In this document: positions 45,157-54,388 of the stretch, piece after piece | How positions within the stretch are numbered: position 1 is the first letter of the stretch | Layout: each line of letters opens with the position of its first letter | The notes under the pieces: model-generated | Seen by the model: the letters and a program-made list of their open reading frames with translations, nothing else | Told to the model about the DNA's origin: nothing | Database searches by the model: none | Translations under genes and position numbers: made by a program | Assembly: GCF_000004195.4 (NCBI RefSeq) | Contig: NC_030684.2 | Coordinates: forward strand, 65,283,892 to 65,347,891 | Direction: 5' to 3' | Source: Xenopus tropicalis | Taxonomy: Eukaryota; Chordata; Amphibia; Anura; Pipidae | DNA: 64,000 nucleotides

Positions 45157-45277
45157 TGTGAGTGTATAGATTGGTAGGTGTGGGTTAGGTGTGCTGGGTT
45201 TACTTGGATGGGTTGAACTTGATGGACACAGGTCTTTTTTCAACCCTATGTAACTATGTAACTATGTAACTAGGTAT
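45157..45277 (+). repeat. CR1 3' UTR end with TAACTATG octamers
   Basis: Continuation of the CR1 3' UTR after the Tc1 insertion: TGTGAGTGTATAGATTGG, GGGTTGAACTTGATGGAC, TTTTTTCAACCC, then (TAACTATG) about three times. An octamer array is the CR1-clade 3' terminus. Confidence 0.9.
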
Positions 45278-45291
45278 GGGATCCACTATTG

Positions 45292-45703
45292 TGTTATAAG
45301 GCAAAAGTTACACTATTACTGGATCCCCTTGCTTGAGACCCGAAACAAAGTAGCAAGTCTGACTCCTTGTCAGCAGGATAGCTGCTAGGCAGATTTGGAA
45401 ACAATTGTAACAACACACACTGCTCCTGGGTGCAGCTGCTGGCTTACAAACAGATTAACAAATCTGTAACTCGTTGGCAGCATAAAAGCTGCTAGGCAAA
45501 CGTTTTGAAACTATTGTGACTACTCACAGCTCAGCTCCCAGGTAATGCTGAAAGTTTGCAAAGGTACTAGCTGTGTGAGAGATTTGATTGAACTGGCAAA
45601 GGGGAGTGCATGCAGGGGGTTTAAGAAACCTATGCCTGACTCTGATAGGCTGCGTGACCAGCGGCTCACCAGCCAGCCAACAACTCACCCTGGAATCCTA
45701 ACA
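45292..45703 (-). repeat. Gypsy 3' LTR (412 bp)
   Basis: On the minus strand it starts TGTTAGGATTCC and ends TTATAACA (plus strand TGTTATAAGG...CCTAACA). Its 45292-45530 part is repeated at 50038-50272 with a few differences, such as TGATTTCCCC for TGGATCCCC. Confidence 0.9.
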
Positions 45704-45717
45704 TTACCCCCCTCCCG
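45704..45717 (-). promoter_or_regulatory. Gypsy polypurine tract
   Basis: Minus strand CGGGAGGGGGGTAA, directly before the 3' LTR; the usual primer site for plus-strand DNA synthesis. Confidence 0.8.
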
Positions 45718-45741
45718 AGGACGGCCTCTGGACGTCTTAGG

Positions 45742-46640
45742 TCATGGTTTATTAGGAAATCTATGATGGAACTCTTTAATCAACTTATTGGCATGTATGT
45801 TCTCTACCGGTTCCCATGATCTTTCTTCTGGGCCAAACCCTTCCCAATGAACCAGGTACTGGAGATGACCTCGAGAAATCCGTGAATCCAGGATTTCCGA
45901 AATCACAAACTCTTCCTCGCCGTTAACTAAAATTGAAGCAGGAGGGGTCATATTTGGGTGAGAAAATCGTCCCTTAACACAGGGTTTCAGTAAGCTGACA
46001 TGAAAAACAGGATGTACTCGTAGAGAATCAGGTAATTCCAGACGGTAAGCTACTTCATTAATCTTCCTCATAATTACAAAAGGTCCTATAAACTTAGGAC
46101 CCAGCTTCACAGAAGGGAAATGTAGCTTCAAGTTTTTTGTGGACAACCAAACCTTGTCCCCTACTTTGAAAGCTACCTCCTTGCTTCTGCGTTTGTCAGC
46201 ATTCCTTTTGGAACGAGTGTTAGCTTCTTTAAGTGTAGAAATCAAGGTAGTATGAAGGTTATGGAGAGCTGTTAATTGTTCTTGGACTGCTGGCACAGAA
46301 GAAGCACTAGGCATTCCAGGGAACAGGGATGGATGCCTGTGTTTGCAAAAAACGGGGTCATCTGAGTAGTGGAGTGAAATGAGTTACGGTACGCAAATTC
46401 TGCTGTAGGAAGGAACGTAACACAATCATTTTGCAAAGATGTTTCAAAGCAACGTAAGTATTGCTCTAATGTTTGATTGGTTCATTCTGTTTGTCCGTTG
46501 ATCTGAGGATGAAAAGCAGTGGAAAAACAAGTCTGAATACCAAGAGATCTACAAAATTCTCTCCAGAATCTTGAGGTAAATTGCTTGCCTCGATCTGACA
46601 CAATCATATCAGAGTTCCATGGAGTCGAAAGATTTCACGC
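45742..46640 (-). pseudogene. Gypsy integrase core end, GPY/F module and chromodomain
   Basis: An open frame at 45742-46314 (190 codons) holds the integrase C-terminal module (VGDKVWLSTKNL, LGPKFIGPFVI with the GPF signature, VAYRLELPDSLRVHPVFHVS) followed by a chromodomain: FVISEILDSRISRGHLQYLV, then HWEGFGPEERSWEPVENI. Chromodomains guide integration to particular chromatin. Upstream (46315-46640) the catalytic core is readable in pieces: [13 protein letters not shown] with the second Asp, and NQTLEQYLRCFE with the Glu. It is broken by a frameshift near 46615 and a stop after the QTE that precedes TNQT. A complete core is not encoded. Confidence 0.9.
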
Positions 46641-46649
46641 ACCACCAAG

Positions 46650-47228
46650 TCAGCAGTGGTAGCTGCAGAAGAAAGACCTTGAGCTGGAATAAACAATAAA
46701 GTCTAAAGACAACAAACTCCATGGCTTTTCTGGAATAGGCAAGAGTAGTAGTAAACCCATAGGTGCTTTTTTGGGTACCTTGCTTCGGGCACAGATGTGA
46801 CAAGAATGAACAAAGTCAATAACATCTTGTTGAATACTAGGCCACCAAAAGTTTCTCGATTTGAGTTTCAAGGTTTTGGAGATACCTAATTGACCTGCAA
46901 TTTTGGAGCTATGGGTCAACAATAGGACCTGTTTTCGGCAGGACAATGGGACAAACACCTTCTCTTCATGAAAAAGAAAGTCGTCTAGTGCCTGCAATTT
47001 TCCAGATGAAAGTAAAACTAGAGTGTCCGGATCAGTAGCATATGCACCTTTAATAATTAATAAGTTAGAACATGGAGCAGAAAACAGAAAATGTTCATTG
47101 TCAATAATTGGAATTTCAGATTTAGGCGATATAGGAGTCAAAGTTGGTGGTCTGGAAAGAGCATCAGCTTTCCCATTCTTCCTAGCTGGACAGTGGGAAA
47201 TTACAAAGTCAAACCATGAGAAAAACAA
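46650..47228 (-). pseudogene. Gypsy RNase H end and integrase zinc-binding domain
   Basis: The frame starts in the last part of RNase H (FFSWFDFVISHCPARKNGKA, DALSRPPTL). It then gives the integrase H2C2 region: LLLTHSSKIAGQLGISKTL, NFWWPSIQQDVIDFVHSCHI, CARSKVPKK. The second His expected in AGH-x-G is Gln here, so the zinc site is damaged. It ends with LLSLDFIV, carrying the first catalytic Asp of the integrase core, and then runs out of frame. Confidence 0.88.
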
Positions 47229-48118
47229 GGACCATCTAGCTTGACATTAGTTAAGACGTTTGGCAGATTTTAGGAATTCCAAATTTTTATGATCAGTGAA
47301 AACCATAATGGGATTCCTAGCTCCCTCCAAAAAATGTCTCCATTCTTCAAAGGCGGGTTTAATCGCCAGTAATTCCTTGTTCCTGATATCATAGTTTCTC
47401 TCTGCCTCAGTTAACCTTTTTGATAAAAAGGTGCAAGGATAAAGGAGAGATTTCGGGCCATGATGTTGGGAGAGGACTGCACCAATAGCATAATCTATGC
47501 CATGGTTTCTCCAAATGTGGATGTTTTAAAATGGGTGTGGAGGTACACAATGACTTCAATTTATCAAAAGCAACTTGTTCCCTGTTAGACCACTGAAAAG
47601 GGACCCCTTTTTGTGTAAGACGCATGATAGGAGCAACAACTGAAGAAAAGCCCCTAATGAAGCGTTTATAGAAGTTTGCAAACCCTACAAATCGCTTAAC
47701 TTCTTTGACATTAGTAGGGATTGGCCATTGTAACACTGCCTGAGAAAATCAATATATCATCCAAATAGATGATTACAAATTGGTCAATGAGGTCATGAAA
47801 AATATTGTTAACAAAAAATTGAAAAGTTGCAGGGGCGTTAGTTAGGCCAAAGGGCATGACCAAATATTCAAACTGCCCATAGTGAGTACAGAACGCAGCC
47901 TTCCACTCATCCCCTTCTCGGATGCGAATTAAATTGTAAGCCCCCCTAAGGTCCAGCAGATTTTAATTGATCAATAAATTGGGACACGAGTGGTAGAGGA
48001 TATCTGTTTTTACAGATTATCTTGTTTAATTCCCGGTAATCTACACAGGGACGCAGAGTGCCATCTTTTTTCTGAACAAAGAAAATAGGAGCCCCCGCAG
48101 GTGAGGAAGAGGGACGTA
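47229..48118 (-). pseudogene. Gypsy reverse transcriptase and RNase H, decayed with internal deletion
   Basis: Readable blocks in order: [20 protein letters not shown] (about 48040-48100), [37 protein letters not shown], and the active site IYLDDILIF (YLDD at 47756-47767). Immediately after it the sequence jumps to [20 protein letters not shown], so about 60 residues between the active site and the connection domain are deleted. RNase H follows in pieces ([36 protein letters not shown]) with stops and shifts. Frame 47407-47736 covers the connection region. Confidence 0.88.
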
Positions 48119-48434
48119 TAAATCCCTTTATATAATTTATATAAATAAGCTGCTATGTAGCCATGGAGGCAGCCATTCAAAGGAGAAAAGTCACAGGCAC
48201 ATAGCAGTTAACAGATAAAACACTATTGTATTCTACAGAACTTATCTGTTATCTGTTACCTGTGCCTTTTCTCCAGATTGAATGGCTGCCCCCGTGGCTA
48301 CACAGCAGCTTATTATATAAATTATAGTAGTGTTAATGTAGCAAACACACCAGTTTTACCAGTGCAGGGCAACAGTGCATTATATCTTTATTACGTTAAA
48401 GCTCTTTCATTTTTTGGTGTTACTGTTCCTTTAA
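48119..48434. mobile_element. T2/Kolobok-type MITE inside Gypsy pol, left end lost
   Basis: Same family as 7244-7650: TAAATAAGCTGCTATGTAGCC, GCAGCCATTCAAAGGAG, TTGAATGGCTGCCCCCGTGG and the complete right end TTTTTTGGTGTTACTGTTCC-TTTAA. The right TTAA (48431-48434) lies in what was the Gypsy codon stretch ...AACCTTAAAGG..., so the MITE used a TTAA target in pol. The mirrored left end is missing. Confidence 0.85.
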
Positions 48435-48766
48435 GGTTTTCATCAATGTATTTTTTGAGCTCCTTTAATTCGGGTTCTGATAAATTAAAAATTCTTCCAT
48501 AAGGAATTTTTGAGCCGAAATCAAATCTATAGGGCAACTGTATGCCCGATGGGGAGGAAGTTTATCTGCCTCTCTTTTATCAAACACATCCTTAAACTCT
48601 TTATATTGGGAAGGCAAAGTGAAATTAGCTTGTATCCTCCCTGAATGCTCATCTCCAGATAACTTGGGTAATTTAGCTTCTATACTATGAGTTGATCAAA
48701 AGGTGATCTCCCCTGTTACCCAGTTGATTATGGGATTAATTTTTAACAGCCACGGAAACCCCAAAA
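48435..48766 (-). pseudogene. Gypsy pol, protease-RT linker
   Basis: Connects protease to reverse transcriptase. Readable at its RT side are FNLSEPELKELKKYIDENL (about 48440-48500), typical of the helix before the RT palm, and further up an Asp/Lys-rich segment. It is not open as a whole. Confidence 0.7.
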
Positions 48767-49789
48767 TTACATCAAAAGGAACTGAATGTCCAAAGAAATA
48801 TTTCCCACAAAAACTTTATTTGCAAAAAAAGAAACATCTGGTAACTCATGAGTTACTGGACCTGAACACAAGGCAGAACCATCCACCACTTCAATCGTCA
48901 GTGGAGAGGGCTTACATATTGGCTTGAAGTCAGCCTGGGTCATTAATCTAGACGAAATAAAATTGCCTCCGGCCCCTGAATCAATAAGGGCTCTTGTTTC
49001 AATCTGCTTGTCTGCTTTCTGCAAGACAACGAATAAAGTAAAATATTTAGTATTCTTTAAAACATAAGGTGAGACATTACAAATCTGGGATACATCTGCT
49101 ATACCTTTCATGGACTCATTCCTTTTATAATAGGTTCCACAGGGATTTTTGGGACACCCAGTCGAAAAGTGACCCTTCCCTCCGCAATGCATACAGAGGC
49201 ACTCGGCTCTGCGCCGATTCCTTTCCTCCAAAGAAATAGGACCCCGGATAAATCCCACTTGCATAGCTTCATCCCCTGAAGCCACATCTTGAGAGACCTC
49301 ACCCTGACCAAGGCTAGTAGTAGGTGTTGGCAAGGGCCTTCCAGTTTTCTCATGGAGCCTCTCAGTGAGTCGCCTATCAATGTTGATGCACAACTGGATA
49401 AAGGAGCTTAGGTCCTCTGGTGCATCAACTCTTGCAAGCTCGTCCTTGATTATATCTGTCAAGCCCCTCCTGAAATGGAATCTTTGCGCAGCCTCATTCC
49501 AGGAGGTATCTGCCACCCACCGCCTGAAACTAGCGGCATACTGTGCCACAGACCTCCGCCCCTGGGACAAATCAAGTAAGGCAGCTCCTGCTGTGGCCAC
49601 ACGGTTCGGGTCATCGAAGATAACCGCCATGGCCGCTAGAAACCCATTAAAATCAGACAACAAGGGGCTTTGTTGTTCAATCAAGGGAGAAGCCCAATTT
49701 AAAGCTTCCCCAGACAAAAGTGTCAGGATCAGCCCAACTCTACGGGAATCAGTAGAATACTGGGTTGCAGCTGAAAAATTAGCTTGCAT
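48767..49789 (-). pseudogene. Gypsy gag (C-terminal two thirds) and protease
   Basis: A 340-codon open frame. The first 160 residues are the gag capsid-like region (LSGEALNWASPLIEQQSPLL, QGRRSVAQYAASFRRWVADT, FRRGLTDIIKDELAR). A CCHC zinc knuckle follows, CLCMHCGGKGHFSTGCP (C-x2-C-x4-H-x4-C), for packaging RNA. Protease follows with the catalytic ALIDSGAGGNFIS. Because gag and protease share one frame, this element seems to make a gag-pro fusion. The frame begins where the preceding gag frame fails (see next entry), so an indel near 49740-49790 separates the two. Confidence 0.9.
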
Positions 49790-50019
49790 TGGTTAATGAA
49801 ACCCCTTAAAGTCATTCTGTTCCCAGAGTATTTTTCAGGCAGGGGCATTTTAGGTTCCTTAGCAGCGCTAACAGCTGATGCTGGGGGAACTAAATTAGCC
49901 TTTGTAACATGGTCCTGCAGCTGCTGAACCTGTGCTTGTAGACTAGACATGGCTTGAAACATTGATGCAAATTGTTGAGACAAATCCGCAATAGCTTGAC
50001 TGGTCTCAGCTGGATCCAT
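49729..50019 (-). pseudogene. Gypsy gag N-terminus (frameshifted)
   Basis: It starts with ATG at 50019 (MDPAETSQAIADLSQQFASM), only 18 bp downstream of the LTR, and has a coiled-coil-like LSSLQAQVQQLQDHV segment. PLPEKYSGNRMTLRGFINQC then leads into the capsid region. After about residue 85 it runs out of frame. No normal TGG-initiated primer-binding site is evident in the 18 bp between LTR and ATG. Confidence 0.85.
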
Positions 50020-50037
50020 TTTATGGCTAGTTCAATA

Positions 50038-50272
50038 TGTTATAAGGCAAAAGTTACACTATTACTGATTTCCCCTTGCTTGAGACCCGAAACAAAGTAG
50101 CAAGTCTGAATCCTTGTCAGCAGGATAGCTGCTAGGTTGATTTAGAAACAATTGTAACAACACACAACCACAGCTCCTGGGTGCAGCTGCTGGCTTACAG
50201 AGTAACAAGTCTGTAACATGTTGGCAGCAAAAAAGCTGCTAGGCAAACGTTTTGAAACTATTGTGACTACTT
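50038..50272 (-). repeat. Gypsy 5' LTR, truncated
   Basis: It matches 45292-45530 of the 3' LTR (GGCAAAAGTTACACTATTAC, GCTTGAGACCCGAAACAAAG, GCTGCTAGGCAAACGTTTTG) and then stops at GTGACTACT. About 175 bp, including the LTR start, are missing on the far side, where a CR1 fragment begins. Confidence 0.9.
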
Positions 50273-50282
50273 TTAATGCTAA

Positions 50283-50391
50283 AAATGCACTGACTCAAGG
50301 GATGAAAACATAATTTTGCCTTTTTATAGGTCTTTGGTAAGGCTGAGTATGCACTGCAGTTTTGGGCTCCAGTCCTTAAGAAGGATATTAA
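50283..50391 (+). mobile_element. CR1 LINE internal fragment
   Basis: GACTCAAGGGATGAAAACAT, TTTTTATAGGTCTTTGGTAA and CTCCAGTCCTTAAGAAGGAT match the 53731-53850 part of the copy at 53545, with 11 bases missing inside (GGCC..GAG). Both sides are cut, by the Gypsy LTR and by a MITE. Confidence 0.85.
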
Positions 50392-50612
50392 CACACGGGG
50401 AGATTAGTCGCCGCGCTACAAATCTTTGTTGTTACGGGCGACTAATCTCCCCGCAATGCCATCCCACCGGCTAGAATGTAAATCGCCAGTGGGATGGCAT
50501 ACACAGCGCAACTTCGGCAAATCATGGCGCCACATATGCCATCCCACCGGGGATTTACATTATAGCCGGTGGGATGGCATTGCAGGGAGACTAATCTCCC
50601 TGTGTGTCACTG
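50392..50612. mobile_element. palindromic MITE, GGGGAGATTAGTCGCC termini
   Basis: ACACGGGGAGATTAGTC mirrors GAGACTAATCTCCCTGTGTG. Inside, TGCCATCCCACCGG recurs and is mirrored by CCGGTGGGATGGCA, giving nested hairpins. TTAA lies on both sides (end of the CR1 fragment, and 50610-50613). Confidence 0.8.
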
Positions 50613-50939
50613 CCCTTAATTGCCAGATGTTTGTTAGAAGAGGCACAAAGTAAAAGTCTAAATTCGTAAGACTCTATTTGCTTGGCAGCGATTGGGAATA
50701 TCCAAGGTCAGCTCAATCAATTTCAGCATTACTTGTATCAGAAACTACTAAAGGGAGGACCGAAGTTTGATGGAATTCACATATGGCCACGGCTCCATAC
50801 AGTGTTATTAAACATAGATTGAGTGACTGTTACTCAGACCCCAAAAAATTACCATTTAACAATATCCAAACTTTCCATCAAATGAGTTAACTTTGATGAA
50901 GAGAAATGAACCAAATATAAGTTTTATCAACGTGAATGT
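50613..50939. other. no gene seen
   Basis: Short unassigned stretch between two MITEs. Confidence 0.3.
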
Positions 50940-51480
50940 TTAAAGGATTCTGTCATGATTTTTATGGTGTACTTTTTACTTCTAAATTACACTGTTTACA
51001 TAGCAAATAATTCACTCTACCATTTAAAATTTTATTCTTGAACCAACAAATTGTGCCTGAGTCTGAGCTTTCAGAAGGAGCCAGCGCTACACATTAGAAC
51101 TGCATTCAGATATTGTTTCTCCTACTCCCCGGTAAATGGAGGAGTCCCAAGCTGGACTTGTATTTCTTATTACTTATTATCTTGCTACCTTCTCATTGTT
51201 CTGCTGATTGGCTGCTGGGGGGGGGGGGGGGTGATATCACTCCAACTTGCAGCTCAGAAGTAAAGTGTGACTGAAGTTTATCAGAGCACAGGTCACATGG
51301 CTTTGGCACCCTGGGAAATAAAGATAATGGCTAGCCCCATGTGAATTTTCAAAATTAAATATAAAAAAATCTCTTTGCTCTTTTGACAAATGGATTTCAA
51401 TGCAGGATTCTGTCTGAGACGCTCTACCTGTTGTGTTTAAAGAAAAACAAAACATGTTTTCCCATGACAGTATTCTTTTG
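50940..51480 (+). mobile_element. T2/Kolobok-type MITE, GGATTCTGTCATG family, copy 2
   Basis: The left end TTAAAGGATTCTGTCATGAT is mirrored near the right end by CCCATGACAGTATTC. Shared interior with the inverted copy at 37020: TGATATCACTCCAACTTGCA and ATGGCTAGCCCCATGTG. A run of about 13 G at 51217-51230 corresponds to the C-rich run there. Confidence 0.75.
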
Positions 51481-51507
51481 ACAGCATGTTTGTGAGTGTT
51501 TTGTTCA

Positions 51508-51764
51508 ACAACCCCTTGGATGTTGTTTCCAGAGGCCTCAAAGTAGGTGCTCATTTTTGAATTTCTGGATTGCAGGCAAGTTTTCTTTGCATAAAAACCA
51601 TGAGTACAGAACCTTCTATAGGCTGCCAGTCCACTCAGGGGCTATTAAGTAGCCAATTATAGCTCTTATTTGCACCCCCAGGAACTTTTTTCATGCTTGT
51701 ATTGCACCCCAACACTTTTTCCATTTAAATGTGGCTCATGGGAATAAAAGGTTGGGGATCCCTG
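51508..51764. mobile_element. hAT-like MITE, left end lost
   Basis: The right terminus GGTTGGGGATCCCTG is of the same type as at 2606; the interior GAGGCCTCAAAGTAGGTGC matches 18090. The left inverted repeat is missing. Confidence 0.65.
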
Positions 51765-52514
51765 CTTTAAATAGTCCAATTAGACCAGCAATCAAATATT
51801 TATCTTTAACTGTGTAGCCAAAATAAAGTGTACATACAGAATAAAACTTTCTTCCATTCTTATACTGAATAGATAAATAACCCTAATCAAACATGGCAAA
51901 AAAGACAACAAAACCTACAAAGCTAAATGCCATGTAAATACAGTTTTAAAGAGCACATGGCTTCTTCATGAACTGGTGTAAATACAACAGCTATTAATAT
52001 ATATGGAAAATTATATCTAGAGATTTGCTTTCCCCTGATTTTTCGTGTTTACCTGACTAAAGGTGTTTTTTCTCTGTAGATATAACTAATCCTCTAAAAC
52101 CGGTACTTCAGAAGTAAGTTTAGAGTTGACTAATTAAATGAGCAGACACATGAGAGAAATATACTTTGAAAAAGAGAAGATGAATTAGTTGCATTCTGAA
52201 AAGAGGTCAATGGTAATTAAAGAAATAACAATGTTTGGAACAGAAAAACATAGCGTGCATAGATGTAGTACAAAATAAGTTTCATGTGAAGTAGGCATAA
52301 CAAACATAGCAAGTAGGACCTCTTATCCCATATATGGAATTCCTGGGGTAGGAAATTTGGAAAAGCTCAAGGTTAAAGCATAGAAATAAATTCAATAGAA
52401 AAGGACAGCTGACTGTGTGGTACCGGGCTTCTAGATTTAGCAGGAGTTTCAAGGTAATTGTACACTCTAAGAATAGTGTAACTATGTGAAGTGCCCTCTT
52501 TACCTCTTTAATCG
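51765..52514. other. no gene seen
   Basis: Unassigned AT-rich sequence. Confidence 0.4.
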
Positions 52515-52628
52515 GTTATTGGTTGCTTTATTGGAAATACATTGTATGTCCAATGTATGAAACCCACTTATTGTACAGCACTGCAGAATATGTTGCCCTT
52601 TATAAATACATGTTAATAATAATAATAA
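52515..52628 (+). repeat. LINE/SINE-type 3' tail with (AAT)n
   Basis: TGTACAGCACTGCAGAATAT, GTTGCCCTTTATAAATACAT and then AATAATAATAA: the plus-strand form of the tail at 25777. Confidence 0.65.
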
Positions 52629-53544
52629 ACTGTTAAGTTACAATACATATACTCCAATATATAGTCTTGCAAAGGTGCAGTGTTAAGGAGTCAGGATTGT
52701 TACCCATCATGCACTGCTGAAAAACAGCCAGATGACTCCAAGGGTTCAAACATTACTGATAGTATTACACGTTAATATGTAATTGAAAATTGCCTCCTTC
52801 TCTTACAATATATACAATGTAATAAAACTTAAAAGAAAAAAACTGCCTCCCACAGCAGACTCTGGTACATTAGTAATTTATTTATACTCCCCATGATTTG
52901 GAAAGGGCAGCCAGAAATGTTCTGTTATCTCTATGCTGTCATTTGTTTGTGCATTGCAGGCAGGCCATTTTTGTCCAAGCTCATGGGAATGGATCTGTTA
53001 GGTCAAGCTTAAGGTGAGGAAATAGGAAGTCTGAACTTGGATAACGTTTCACACTGTTTATGTCTGATAACATTTTGCTCTTCACACTATGGTTATTTCT
53101 GTGACCACAAAATGGTTCACTTCAAAAAGACAACTTTACCGAAGTCCAGTAAAAAATGTTGATATTGGAGAACCATGTATTTATTTACTTTTTAAGATCT
53201 TAATTAATGTAACCTGTATCACCATGTGTTGCAAAATACATATATATACTTGCAGCATACATTTTTTGCATGGTATTATCCAAGACACTATTTTACAGGA
53301 AAAGATAAAGTAAGCTCCACTGTGTTCCTAATTCTGGATTATAGCTGATATTAGTGAATTCAAAAATGGCTGTCTCCCCTCTGAACATGCTGAGCATAAT
53401 TGTACAGTAGTTAAATGGATCCCCCACCACCTAGCTGCATACAAGCAAGTTGTGCTAGCTTCTTAACCACCTTTATTTCAGACTTTGAGGAATTGATACT
53501 TTTCAACTACAAAATCTGACATTAATATTAGATTGCGGAAAACA
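52629..53544. other. no gene seen
   Basis: Unassigned; a small plus frame at 53089-53313 has no domain. Confidence 0.4.
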
Positions 53545-54388
53545 AGTGCAAAGTTATGCACTTTGGTAGAACTAATATAAACACGAGCTATCTACTAAAT
53601 AAATGGTAGTTTGTTGGGGGTATGCTTAATGGAGAAGGATCTGGGATTTTTTGTAGATAATAAGTTGTCTAATTCCTGGCAGTGTCATACGGTGGCTACT
53701 AAAGCAAATAAAGTGCTGTCTTGTATAAAAAAAAATGCATTGACTCAAGGGATGAAAACATAATTTTTCCTTTTTATAGGTCTTTAGTAAGGCCTCACGT
53801 TGAGTATGCAGTGCAGTTTTGGGCTCCTGTCCTTAAGAAGGATATTAATGAGCTGGAGAGAGTGCAGAGACGTGCAACTAAAGTGGTAAAGGGGATGGAA
53901 GGGTTAAACTATGAGGTTAGACTGTCGAGGTTGGAGTTGTTTTCTCTGGAAAAGAGGTGCTTGCAAGCAGACATGATTACAATGTAGAAGTACATTAGAG
54001 GGGATTATAGGAGATAGGGGTGTTTTTTGATCAACGCACCAGAGGCCACCCCTTTTTATTACAGGAATGGAGCTTCCATTTGAAGCAGCGTAGGTGGTTT
54101 TTCACGGTGAGGGCAGTGAGGCTGTGGAATGCCCTTCCTAGTGATGTTTGGCAGATGATGGCAGATTCTGTTAATGCCTTTAAGAGGGGGCTGGATGAGT
54201 TCTTAAACAAGCAAAGTATCCAAGGCTATTATGATACTAATATCTACAGTTAGTATTAATGCTTGTATATATAGTTTATGTATGTGTTGATATAGATTGG
54301 TAAGTATAGGTTATGTGTGCTGGGTTTACTTGGAAGGGTTGAACTTCATGGTCTTTTTTCAACACTATGTAACTATGTAACTATGTAA
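53545..54388 (+). mobile_element. 5'-truncated CR1 LINE, ORF2 C-terminus and 3' UTR
   Basis: It starts at AAGTGCAAAGTTATGCACTT (equivalent to 42795 of the intact copy) and ends in (TAACTATG)n at 54388. Two frames, 53721-53987 and 54020-54253, give FYRSLVRPHVEYAVQFWAP and RAVRLWNALPSDV. A stop (TAG at about 53985), a deletion in the middle and an insertion of nine bases (TTTGGCAGA) near 54147 show decay. Confidence 0.92.

Larger units (their letters stand above)
40394..45277 (+). mobile_element. CR1-type LINE with uninterrupted ORF2, split by a Tc1-type transposon
   Basis: It begins inside ORF1 (40394), contains the full ORF2 frame (to 43505), a short 3' UTR (43506-43534), the Tc1-type insertion (43535-45154), and then the rest of the 3' UTR (45157-45277). 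The end is TTGAACTTGATGGACACAGG...TTTTCAACCCTATG and three TAACTATG units. Without the insertion the 3' UTR is about 150 bp and collinear with 35334-35460. It is 5'-truncated, so it could not move on its own, but ORF2 has no visible lesion. Confidence 0.93.
45292..50272 (-). mobile_element. chromodomain Gypsy (Ty3-type) LTR retrotransposon, inactive
   Basis: Order on the minus strand: 5' LTR remnant (50272-50038), gag with CCHC knuckle, protease, reverse transcriptase, RNase H, integrase, chromodomain, polypurine tract and 3' LTR (45703-45292). This order with a C-terminal chromodomain identifies a chromovirus-type Gypsy element. It is dead: gag is frameshifted, a T2 MITE interrupts pol, part of the RT is deleted, integrase has stops and a lost zinc ligand, and the 5' LTR is truncated. 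No env-like frame is present. Confidence 0.93.

Noticed and set aside
49365..49796. 143-codon plus-strand frame
   Set aside because: Antisense shadow of the Gypsy gag-protease frame.
50020..50037. Primer-binding site for the Gypsy element
   Set aside because: The 18 bases between LTR and gag ATG do not start with TGG on the minus strand and match no tRNA 3' end that I can recognise, so none is annotated.
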